Source of the DNA: Lasiodiplodia sp. COLG20
Lineage: Eukaryota; Ascomycota; Dothideomycetes; Botryosphaeriales; Botryosphaeriaceae
Length of the DNA: 64,000 bases
Reading direction: 5' to 3'
NCBI GenBank assembly: GCA_009801085.1
Contig: VNWV01000002.1
Location: 1,674,001 to 1,738,000, forward strand
The stretch's first letter is position 1. Every line of letters starts with the position of its first letter. The position numbers and the translations under genes were made by a program. Below, one piece after another: positions 35,701 to 46,731 of this stretch. Below the pieces are notes generated by a model. The model was given only the letters and a program-made list of their open reading frames with translations, was not told the origin of the DNA and did not search any database.

Positions 35701-38700
35701 CATCCAACACGTATACACAGCCGCCACCAACTTGAGCCGTACGCATAGCGCATACGCAGACAATAGGAGGGAAGAGAGGCACAGGAGCGGAAAGGCACTG
35801 GAAGACAACTAGTGCATCCAAAGTCCGAACAGCAAGGTGGGGTTCGTCTCGTATCGCGACAAAATGACCGGTCACGACGAGGCGCCGCTGTTAGCGCTAG
35901 GCTGAAGAGACGTGTGATAAAATCGTAAACAAAAAAGCTTCAAGGCGAAGAACTTCAGCTGACCTGCCAGCTGCTCTCGAGGTCTTCAGCTAACCGACCT
36001 CATCCAGGATGTTCGTAGGTGCACACATGCATGTGAACCATACGCGTGCTCTCTCTTGATCTCTTCCACGCCTCTTATTGCCCGCAGCGAGCTACTGGCT
36101 GCACGAATCTGTGCCATACTCTATCGTGGCTTCAAGGGGAAAAGAATAGCATCTGACGAAGCTCCTCTTTGCGCGGCCGACTAGTCACGCGACAGTTCTA
36201 GGAGGTTGACTGTATGGAACGGCGAGGCGCAGCGCAGCCTAATAGGAAAATTTAGACCTACATACCCATGCTGCATGAGAATAGAGAGGCGCTTTGCGAT
36301 CGATCAATAGGGCGGGACGGATCTATCCCAAATCTCTCCCTCTCTCTTCAGCACTCCCCGAAATAGCACATGTTGAAAACAACGAACCTCAGTGGCTTTC
36401 CTCCCCTCCTCTCTTTTCCGCAGTCAGCCGCTTTGGCTGTGCACATACCCGTTGCTACTGTACGTCTCCGGCCGGTCAGCAATACATCCCCATGCAGGTT
36501 CCAGATTTGCAGCTTGCATGAGAGACATTTGAGAATTTTTTTTATTTCCTTTTCTTTCTCTGCTGTCCGGTTCCCCCCTCGTCAGGAGACGCCGCACATG
36601 TGCGGCGTCGAGTCATCACTGCAGGAAGGATCACAGCCCACGTCCCAATGCTGCTCGGATCGAATTCTTATCTGATGGGGGGGAAAGAACGAAATCGGTC
36701 GCGGGAAGCTACCGGTTCTGCAACGGGCACTGAAAGCAGCTGTGGATGGGAAAAACGGTCGCGCATGCAGTAAGCCTTTGGAGCAGTGATGGCTGAATTC
36801 TGTCACTGATTGCCACAGGGGACAGGCACCACGCAATGAGCTGGACACAAAGCATCCAACAAAAGAGGCATATGATAAGAAAGCTGAAACACCTCAGGGT
36901 CGTATGTGGAGACGGGAATGTGGAGAAGAGAGGACAGCAGAGCAAGAGAAAGGTACGTTCTGCGCGAATTGGCTAGGCTGTCCCCCTTCCAGCCTCGTCA
37001 CTCGTCGACCGGTCGTCGTTGTTGTGGTAGTCGTCGTCGCCTTCGGGACGCGTGCCTAACCCATCCCCCCTGCCCCACCAACCTCTCTCCTTTCTCGCGC
37101 AGCAATTCTCTCACGGGCCTGGAACTTTTTTTTGCGGTCCGCCTGAAATGCGGGTGCAACTGGGATGATGCCGGGCGGGGCCCACCTAACCGGCGCTGCA
37201 GGTGATGGCCCAGCAAGTCAAGGGGTGGCGCTGCCTGCCTGCTAGGCTAAAGTGTGACTCTCCTGTACCGTGCCGTCATCCATCCGCCGCCGCAATCGTC
37301 ATACGCATCAGCTGGCCTTGGCTGGAGGGAGCAAAAAACCGGACACGGCAAGGGTGAGAGAGTGGTTCCTTTGTGAGACCGATCTTCTCCCCCACGGGCT
37401 GCTGTGCTCCCCTCATGCGATAGAGAGGCGCGGAAGCGCTTGGCCTTTCCTAAAAGGAGAGCGGCAGGCAGGATCAGATCATGGGGTTTCCGCGGGCTAA
37501 TCACGTCATTTCAAACCGGGGGGTTTTTCTGTGGGGGGAAGGGAACAGGAGGAAGAGTGACAGCAGCAGCAGTGGCGGGCGGTGGTGGCGGCGGCGACGG
37601 CCGCTGTGAGAGATGTAAGTCATTATCGAGATCCAACGCGAAGTCTCTTTGCCCGTTGGGCATCTCTCTCCTGCATGATGCACCGCTCTAGCAGCAGGCT
37701 CAGGGCCGTGCGAATATTCGAGGTTGGTTGACGCCCTGCGACGTTGTGTCTGTCAAACTTTGGTGGCCTTGTGCCGTGCCTGAGGACAACTGACTAATGC
37801 CTTTTACTTACTGCCCAAGAAGAACCGCCCGGCGCCAAAGCACCTTCTTCATGTGGCTGGCAACGGCGGTGCCAGTGGGACGACAAAGCATAGAGTTGAT
37901 CACAGCCTGCGTGTCTCGCATGACAGTGCTTCGTAGCGCATGGCAAAGGGCCGCGGGATAGGAATAATCCTCCGTCTCTCTATCTCTCTCTCATCTTGGA
38001 ACGTAGCGTCTGTGATCGTCCCTCAGCCCATTTCCCACCCCCTCCGTAACCTACAGTAAAGCTTGGCTCGCATGGGCCCGCTGACCCGCAAACCGTTTGC
38101 TCTCTAGCTCGCTACTCAGACCCCCCGGCGGACAAGACAAAGACAAGGCGAACGTGGCGGCGGGGATTTCGAATTGACCATCATCTCCTTCGAACTCAAC
38201 TATGACCAACTGTTGAACAGGGCCGCGGCCCGCATCCCGACCGTTGCTCCTCCTCCCCCAGCCCAGTCCAGCCCCAGCTCACCCTATTTTTCCCAATTCC
38301 ACCCCACACGCCAACGGGGGGATGGTGCAAAAAAAAAGAGTTGACCAATCACGAAGCTTAGCCCCATATTTCATATCACCGAGTCCTGGGCATCTCCTGT
38401 AGGGAAAAGTGAAATCTTGCAAGTCAAAAAAACAAAAAAAAGTAAAACGGATAGCCCTAACGCATCCAGACCGAGCGGTTAAGCGTACGGAAATGCCTTG
38501 GCCCAAGTTCGCCGTTCGGATCTGCCGAACGAGATGAGAGAAGAGACCACATGTTCGCGTATTCCCGCTTAGGCTTCCAACCCCGGACCCCCCGAATGCC
38601 GCCCGCTGCGCCTGCGCGCAGCAAAGCAAGACAAAGAGCAGCAGCAGCATGGGCTGCAGGATCGATCGTGCCGCAGTAGCGTTGGGCACCTTGGTGGGGA

Positions 38701-40941
38701 ACAGCAGTAGTAGTATCTACGAGACGAGCGCTTCCCGGATGGATGGGAATGGAGGAGCGGATGGGAGCAAAGTGCTCGGCCCGGCCCAAACAACAACACA
38801 AAACAGCTGCTTGCCTTATGGGGCTTTGCGGTTCTGGGCCCCATGGTAAAGAGACGATCAGGACGTCTGGAATCCCCATCATTTGCCCTGTCGGAGCAGA
38901 AACCGTGCCGGAAACAGACGGACCTCGCCGCCAGTTAGTACATGCACTAGCATCTCCTCTCAAACGTAACTTATCCAAGCACGTTCTCCCTTCTTTCTTT
39001 GCCCTTTCCTCCGCCGCCGCCGCCGTGAACAATCGAAAGATTGGGGCACGAGTCAGCCGCTAGTCGGAATAGGTCCCGGCGGGCGGCTAAATAGCCATGT
39101 GGGAACCACGATTGATGAGAGCTCTAGAAGCTCTGTCCCTCTTCTCGCTACGCTTATAGCGTCATTTGGACTTTGTTTTTTTTTTTTTCCTACAAACCAC
39201 CCTTGTCGAACTGGTACTAGTACCTAAGACAAGAAGCGAAGTCTACCTTTCGATGCCCAACGAACCCTCCGCTTTTTTAGACGCCCGGGAGCCGGCGGAA
39301 GGAATTGAAAGTAGCAAGCAGCATCAGCCAGGGCGCACCGGCTCGGAACCGCAGCCGAAGTAGCCTACTCCGAAAAAAGCAAATGCAGAGCACCTTAGTT
39401 AGTGCATAGGGCAAGGCAAAGAAACAAGAGGGAGAGAACAGGACACAGGAAAAGCCGTGACTGGCGTTGTTTCTGAAAGGCGTATCTTTCCCAATTATTT
39501 CCACGCCAAACGTCGGAGATTTGGCTCGATGGGCCGGCGGCATCTCCGGTAGGGGTGTGTGGTGGTGCGGTGATGTGCGGTGACGAGCGCTATGGCTTTT
39601 TTACTCCGCCCCTGGTGATCTGCTCTGATTAGTCGTCGTGTTCCCACGAACGCGGGAGAAGGATGTGTGTGTGAAGCGATGGTCGTCTCCGCTAGCTAGC
39701 GGGTTTGTTCTTGCCTTGCGTGTGCGGGCGTCGGTTCCGCACCAGAAGAAGGCGTGTTTCATGTTTTGCAAGTGCATTCTGCAAGTCTTCCCTTCCTGTA
39801 CGCTAGCCGCGTTAGCCGAGTTATAGCTGCCGTAGACTATTACTCTATTTCGTCCGCCACCCGGCCTCGTATTTGTCTATAAACTTGCCGTTTAGAATAG
39901 AAAGAAGCTGTTCCTACCGCCGGCGGCAATGATCCCGCCCCACCTCGCCGCCGGACGCGCCCTGCGTCTCCGGACGACGGGCAGCGGAGTTCGTGAGTGA
40001 GTGAGTGGGAAAAAAAGAAGGGTCCTTTAGGCGCCCGCTACCAAAGGAATCTTGCACGGCGCACGCACGCACGCACGCAGGGGCCCACACCAAGTGTGCA
40101 TCCAGTTCCATCCTTCAGACGCCTATTTCCGCGTCATCGGCTTCAAGGCCACCGGCAGCTGTGAGGTCTCGGAGCTCACGACGCCATGGGAAATATTTCA
40201 CGAATGCACCTGCTTTGAAAGGAATATTAATTCTCTCAGCTACATGAGAAGCCCTTCGCACCAACCCTGTCAAATGAGCTTCTCAGTTAAACCCGATTAT
40301 GCTTGGGTAAGCCAGTTCCTGTTCCTCAAAATAGACACATACGCGGTCCGTATTGTGAAAGACATTATCTCCTCGCAGCCGTCGAGCCCTTTTTGACGAG
40401 ACAAACCAAGCAAAGAAACAAGAGGAAGGAAAGGTGCAAGCCGCGTAGAATGTAACAAAGCATCCAGGGCATAGACAAGAACAGAGACAGGGCACAAGTG
40501 TTGACTGAAAGGGTGTCGAGAAACAGGGGATCAGTGGTACTATAAGGAAAATGAATAAAGAAACTGGAGTAGCTGCGTAGGTGCTGGTATGTGTCTTGCG
40601 TGTGTAGTTTAAGCGCATAATGTGAAAAAAAGTATCTTGCGTGCCTCATAACATCATCTCCCTTCTTCCACCGAATCGCTCCCGAAAAGAAAACAGTACG
40701 AAGGACGAACCTCTGCCCGAATCAATGTCGCCGCCGCCACACCACCCCAACCCCCTTCCACCCCCAACCCAATTTTTTGCTCTTCATCCACCAGCTTCAT
40801 CACTCCGTCTCATCGCCCTACTCTCGACGCCCCGGAAGTTCTTTCAACTCCCAAGAGAGGACGTCTGTGTCGTAGAAGCGCGGGATTTCTCACCAAAACC
40901 CCGATCTGTGCTGAGACTGCGTAGCAGCATGAAGCCACCAC
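29771..40941. other. 11.2-kb gene desert upstream of the long DUF8032-like gene
   Basis: No frame on either strand shows family motifs or splice-joined coding sequence. The part nearest the gene (about 29.4-34.2 kb) is very GC- and CpG-rich, including a CG run near 30340. The rest is of ordinary composition with scattered microsatellites: (GT)CGTCG near 37010, CT-rich near 37975, a T12 run near 39174, and GCAC repeats near 35675 and 40060. A 32-codon minus-strand frame at 34585-34683 (MPSRKLTVAACDDDG...) has a codable look but no support. A perfect 22-bp palindrome lies at 36588-36609. Possible roles are a long promoter and 5' leader or non-coding RNA genes. Confidence 0.5.
36588..36609. repeat. 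Perfect 22-bp palindrome
   Basis: Arms GACGCCGCACA and TGTGCGGCGTC are exact complements with no loop. It sits in the middle of the gene desert. It could be a dimeric regulator site or form a hairpin, and nothing else in the window matches it over its full length. Confidence 0.7.
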
Positions 40942-43900
40942 CTACAACTCATCCTTCGCCTTCGCCGTCGCCTGCGCCGTCTTCTCCGAGAGGCTGCTCG
41001 CCATCTCATCGACAGCGCTCTTCGCCTGCTCGAGCTTCTCATTCGCCCCATCGCCCGCAACGACCGCATAATCCCTCAGCCGTGCGCGCGCGCTCTCAAC
41101 GACCTCCTGCAGGCGGCTGGTGGCGCTCTCGAGCGCGCCTTGCTGCGGGCCATACACGGCCTCGCTGACCCTGCTCGCCGCAGCAGCGTAGCCGTCTCCG
41201 ACGGCCGAACTGACAGCTGCGGCGCGGTCGCCAGCAGCAGCCAGGTTCTCTTCAGCAGCGCTAGACACAGCAGCCGAGACGGACGAGTAAACGCTTGCAG
41301 CAGCAGCCGTAGCGCCGTCGACAGCGCCCGTTGGCGTGCCGTAGATAGCGACCGAGATGGCGTTCTGGGCCGATGACGCGACGTCAGCCAGGGAGCTCTG
41401 CGCGGCCTCGGCGTAGCCCGGCTGCGTGCCGTAGATGGCTTCGCTGGCCTTGGACGACGCGGAGCTGTACGCGCTGCTGGCAGCCTCGGCGGCCTTCTCG
41501 TAGCCGTTCTTCTCGGTGCCGTAGAGCTGGATACTGACGGCGTCGACGGCGGCGTTGATCTGGTCGCTCGCGGATCCGATGATATCCTCCAGGGCAGCGG
41601 GAGGGGTGAAGACGGATGAGACCACAGAGGAAGCGGACTGGTATGCCTCGTTCGCGTAAGACGAGGCGGACGATGCCACCGCTGGGTAGCCGGTGTAGTA
41701 CGCAGAGCTGAAGCGGCTCATCACGCTCTCGGTGAAGTCAGGCTCCTTGCCGACAACGAGCTCAGACACAAGAGATTGAATGGCCGCATACTGGACAGCA
41801 GCAGCCTCAGTAGCCTGCGCTCCATAAGCACCAGCTTGTGAGTATACAGACTCGGCCCAAGGTGTCGGCGCGCCGTACACCTGTTCGCTAGCCTTGGACA
41901 CTAAGGATTCCCAGTTCTCTGCGGCCTGCGAGGCAACAGACTCAGTCCAAGGAGTCTCCGAGCCCACAATACCAGAGCTTGCTGCAGAGGCTGCGGACTC
42001 AGCCTTTTCCGAGACAGCTGAAGCGGCAGATTCGAACGCTCCCGTCGAGGTTCCGTAAATAGCACTGCTTGCCTGAGCTGAAGCAGCAGACAAAGAGGCA
42101 GCAGCAGCAGATACAACGGCATCGTATTGGGAGGATGCGGAATCCAGAATGCTCTGTGCCGGCGGCTTGGTGGTCTGACCAGCTACGGAACTAGCGGAAG
42201 AGAGGACATCTTGGAGGTGGCTTGAAGCGGCGGCAACAGCTGCTGTGTACTGGCTCTGCGCAACATTCAGGTAGCTCTGATATGCAGGCGTAGGGGTTCC
42301 GTAGACTGCCGCTGACGCTGCGTCAAGGAACTCGGAATAGCGGGCATGGGCGAGACCAATGCCTTCGTAGTAGCGTCTTTGAGCCTCTGCAATGTACTGC
42401 TGGTGAACGGGAGTTGGCTGAACTCCAACAGCAATCTTAGCACTCGAGAATCTAGATTCAAGTCAGAAATCTTATTTTAAAGTTATATTGAAGCGCGTGA
42501 CTTACTGTGCAGAGGCTGAGTTCAAGCCCTCTTGAAGCCTAGAGGAGGCAATGGATGAGACGGACTCCAACGCACCCTGGGTTGGACCCGCAGCGTAGCT
42601 TTTGACTGAATCAGTGTACTTGAGGGCATCCTGCAGCTTAGCACTAGCAGCGGCAATAGAAGAAGAGTACGCGTCATTAATCGAGGAGAGAGCTTCCTCG
42701 TGAGCAGGCTTTGGAGTTCCCGAGATCTTTGCCGAAACAGCAGCCTTGGCTTCTTCGTACTGCTCCTTGGCAAGCTTGAACGCAGAATCATACTGAGCGC
42801 TTGCTTGGGCACGAAGAGATTCGATGACCGGGGCCGGGGTGCCATAGATGGCGTAGGATGCTGCAGTTACTGCCTGAGCGTACTTGTCCGAGGCAACGCT
42901 GGCAATACTCTCAGCAGAACCTTGCTCAGGACCGTAAAGGACGCTGGAGGCAGCGGCCATGGCCTTCGCATACTGCTCGCTGGCCAGGGAGGTGGCAGAC
43001 TCAACGGAGCCCTGGGTTGATGTAGGCTTAAGAATCGCCTCGCTGATTGCCTGGGTGAGCTCAGCAGCGCGGTCGCCAGCCTCGCTGACCATACTCTGGA
43101 TCTTCTCCGAGTAGGTGTCATCGTCGGAATCATCGATCTCATCCTCAAAAATAATCTGCTTTGCCTCAACAATCACCTGAGCCATGGCGCCGCCCCAGAC
43201 CTTCTTGACAGACTCTGTAGCATCTGCGCCAGCCTCAGACACAGCAGAAGAAGCTGATTCGACACTTGAAGATGCTTCAGAAGCCAGAGACTCGACGCTT
43301 GAGGATGCTTCAGAGACCACGGATTCAGCGGCAGGAGTGGAGCTGCCGACAACAGCTTCGCTAGCCTTGGAAGCCAACGATTCGTAGGCAGGAGTCTCGG
43401 AACCAACGACCGCCTCACTGGCCTGAGAGGCAATCGATTCGTGAACAGGAGTCTCGGATCCGATGATAGCCTCGCTCGCTTTGGATGCGAGAGACTCATG
43501 GGGAGGGGCCGGAGATCCAAGAACAGCTTGACTGGCCTGGTCCTTCTTGAACTTGGCGGCCGAGACTACGCTCTGTGCTGCTTCTCCAACGCTTGAACTA
43601 GCCTCGGAAACCTTGGAGCTAGCAACGGAGGAAATGCTGTCTGTGGCATCTTGGGTTCCCAGAATCGCTTCTGAAGCCTTGGTCGCAGCCTGTTCCGCAA
43701 CTCCGGGCTCAGTGCCAATGATCTTTTCGCTGATCTTCGAGCTAGCATCCTCTACTTGCTCGCTGGCAACAGATGCCACAGACTCCACAGTACCTTGGGA
43801 AGTTCCTGCAACGGCCTCGCTGGCATCACTGATGACATCCTTGATTGCCTCCTTGACCTTGCGGGCTGCTGCAATCGCTTCGGGAGGAATGACGGTCGAG

Positions 43901-45672
43901 TCAAAGTCGTCAGAGCTGTCGTGAGTGTAGAGTTTGAAGCGTGCGACATCTTTCAAGCGGACCAACTCTTTCGCGGCCTCCTCAGCAACGGCCATACCAG
44001 TCTCCTCGATCTTGGCGCCCTCTTCTCTGGCAGACTTGAAACCAGCGTGCTCGTAAGCAACACCCTGGACCTCCTTGCGCCATTCGTCGAATGTCTTCTT
44101 CAACGAGTGGTACTTGGACCAATCCTTGTAGGTGACACCCTCCATCCAGGCCCAGCGCATGCCAATTTCTTGGAGGCCGAGGTCTCTGATATGGTCGATA
44201 ACTTCAAGCGTAGACTCGGTGGCCGAAGTAACTAGGTGAATGGTTTCCCGATCGTAACTCTGCTTCCACGAGCGAATGGCCTGAGCCTTCTCCTTGATAG
44301 CCTGACCAGCAGCACGCACTTCGCCCATGAGACCACCATAAGCAGCCTCGATGTCATCTTCATTGGCGTCCTCAGCAAGTGCTTCAACAGCGCTCTTGAT
44401 ATGCGACTTGAGGTCCTTGAGCTTAGATTCGGCGGTCTCTTCGAGCTGAATCAGGAAAGCCTGGCCAACGCCGTGAGCCTGGCTCTCAATCTGATGATCT
44501 GTGATTTCCTTAACGCGCTCCTCGAGATCCTCAGCACCCTTATCCGCAGCCTTTGCGAACTTTTCTTGCCAGGTCCTGAGATCCTTGGTGACCTTCTCCT
44601 GCACTTCTTCGTGTTTGGCAGCCTTGGACTCAGCTTCACTCAAGCTGCTCGCAGTGGTACTGGCGGACTTGTAGGCTTCAGCGGAGGCCGCAACCGAGGA
44701 AGATACAGAGCTAGATGCCGCTGCAGACGATGAAGCAGCGCTGTCCACGGATTCGACGGCAGCTTCCAGCTTCTTGCCATCCCTGTAGCGGCCCAGCCTT
44801 TCCTTGATCCTCATGAGCTGCGGCTCGACATTGTCACCGTAGAGGATCCTCAGTTGCGGCCAGACTTGGCGAAACAGAAAGTTTCCGAGCGAAGACGCAC
44901 CCCAGCGAGCGTACGGGTAACCAACGTCCACCGCATAGTGGCGGCCTTGTTCGTAGGCGTTCTGCGCGTGAGGGAGCACGACTTCGTAGGCTGGGACAAC
45001 CTTGCTGTTGTACGTATCACCAACGATTGAGGATGCTTGGTCGTAGTACGGGGAGGCAGCGGCAGAGAGCTTGTCAACGTGCGGAGCAAGGGCAGCATCG
45101 TACTGGGCCTTTGCCTGGCCCTGAGCCAGCTGGAGGCGCGGCTTCAGCGTCTTCTCCCACTCTTCCAGAGCAAATTCCTGAGTCTGCGCAACGCGAGGAG
45201 CGCCATAGGTCTGGTATGTGTTCTTGACGAACTCGGCCGAGGGCGTGTAAATCTGGTCATTGAAGCGGTCGATGTACGGCTGGGCCTTCTCGACGTGAGG
45301 AGCAAGGTAGGTGGTGTAGTACGGCTCAACGTATGGGGCGGCATGTGATTGCACGGTCAAGTACGGCTTGCACAGCTTGGGGGAGTCGTCGGAGAGGTCG
45401 TCGAGGGACTTTGGGCAGCGGAAGAGCATGGTAACAATAACATACCACACCGACACGCTAAGCAGCGGGGTCAGTCGAAAATCTCGCGAGACGCGGTGGT
45501 TCACTCACCGGACGGCGTTGCTGAGGAGCCATGGCGCGAAACCGCGGCGCCTGGCCGGCGGCTGCTTTGGCTTTGGCTGGCGAGCGACAGTTCCGTTCAT
45601 GTCCTTTGGGTCGGTCGAGTCGCTGGGGCTCTTGGACGGCCTTTTGACGTGGCCGTTGGTGGAGGCGGCCAT
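40942..45672 (-). CDS. Ala/Ser-rich repeat protein with N-terminal hydrophobic segment ('hoxa13'-labelled fungal family)
   Basis: Exons 45509-45672, 42506-45457 and 40942-42451 (introns of 51 and 54 bp) give 1541 residues from MAASTNGHVKRP. The hydrophobic stretch FAPWLLSNAVRVSVWYVIVTMLF (45-67) could anchor it to a membrane or lipid surface. Then come 'APYVEPYYTTYLAPHVEKAQPY' type repeats, a charged coiled-coil-like middle (about 250-560) and about 25 degenerate 25-35-residue units of the form 'ASEA(V/I)xGxxTPxxES(A/V)AS' and 'ASxAxYGTPTP'. It has no DNA-binding domain. As I recall, fungal homologues carry the automatic name 'transcription factor hoxa13', which the sequence does not support. 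The amphipathic Ala/Ser helices recall perilipin- or LEA-like surface-binding proteins (inference). Divergent with the Doa10 gene. Confidence 0.82.
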
Positions 45673-46731
45673 GTCGACGCGGGTGGAGGCGCGTTGATCG
45701 ACGCCGGTGTCCGTGCTTCCGTGCTGGTCGTGCTGGGGGAGCGGATGCTTCAGAAATGCTGCACGCGACGGCAGGCAATGCTGCAGGGTGGGAACGCTCA
45801 ATGCGGCCACAGACTCGACGTGGGGATGAGAGGGAAAGCAAAGGCGTGGTGTCTCAGAGTGTGGCTGCTGGATGCAGCCCGTCGCGCGCTTTGGCAGGGA
45901 ATCAAGCTGTGCTGCGATTGCGATTGTTGGCCAAGCCAGGCGACGACAGCAACGTCATAGGCTTGCAAGTGCGCAGCTCGCAGATCAGCTCACGATCAAG
46001 CCAGATCGCGACCTGCAGGGTGCACTGCGCTTCAAGGGGCTCTTATCGCGGCCTAGTGACCTCAGCCTGCAAGAATGCGCGCCGGCTCATGCCCATGCCT
46101 CGGAGATCAAACGCGAACTGCGACGCATGTGGTTCTCCAGACTAAAAAAGAAGCACCGGGGCTGCCTTTGCGGGGTCCAGCAGTTCATCACAGAACGAGG
46201 ACAGCTGCAGAGAGCGCCCTCGATGGTTGGACCGCCCGCAAAGTGCCACCCGTTTCCTGCCGGATAACTGCAGCAGCCACTTCCCATAAAGGGCTTTGTC
46301 CGTCCGTATGGACTTGTGTGAGATGTTGGACGGATAGTCAAAGCCAGGGGGCTATGTGGCTCACCGGGCTTATGTAAGCCGAGTAACCCCGGGGCGCCGA
46401 TGGCGAAGCGCATGGGTTGGTCCCTCCATTCCGTTGTCCATCCAAGCTCCTTGTTGGACGCTACTCCCCGCAAACAACGCACCTACGCCGCGGACTTTCT
46501 ACCTGTCGCGGCTCTCTTCCACACGCTCTCACACGCCCCTTCCAAAAGAGACCGCCCGTTTCCCACAGATTCGCCCGCATCCTCTTGCGACACTGAGATG
46601 ATTCCCTAGAAACATCATCCTTCCGCGGCGCCACGCCCAACCGATTTCTTTCCCCGGCCCTCTCAACCGCCGCCTAGCCGACGTTCGTTGCTTGCGACCC
46701 TTCGACTTCGTTCTCGACCGCGTCTCGCATC
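45673..46731. promoter_or_regulatory. Divergent promoter region, repeat protein / Doa10
   Basis: 1059 bp between the two start codons. In-frame upstream sequence of the repeat protein starts with a GTG, not an ATG, so 45672 is kept. CT-rich leader sequence (46480-46730) precedes the Doa10 ATG. No other gene is seen. Confidence 0.5.

Noticed and set aside
38461..38540. tRNA-like D-arm sequence (ACCGAGCGGTTAAGCG) followed by a GTTCGGATC box
   Set aside because: The 3' acceptor half does not pair with the 5' end and no full cloverleaf can be drawn.
40052..40396. 114-codon plus-strand frame downstream of the repeat protein
   Set aside because: No family features; begins in a GCAC microsatellite; composition like random sequence.
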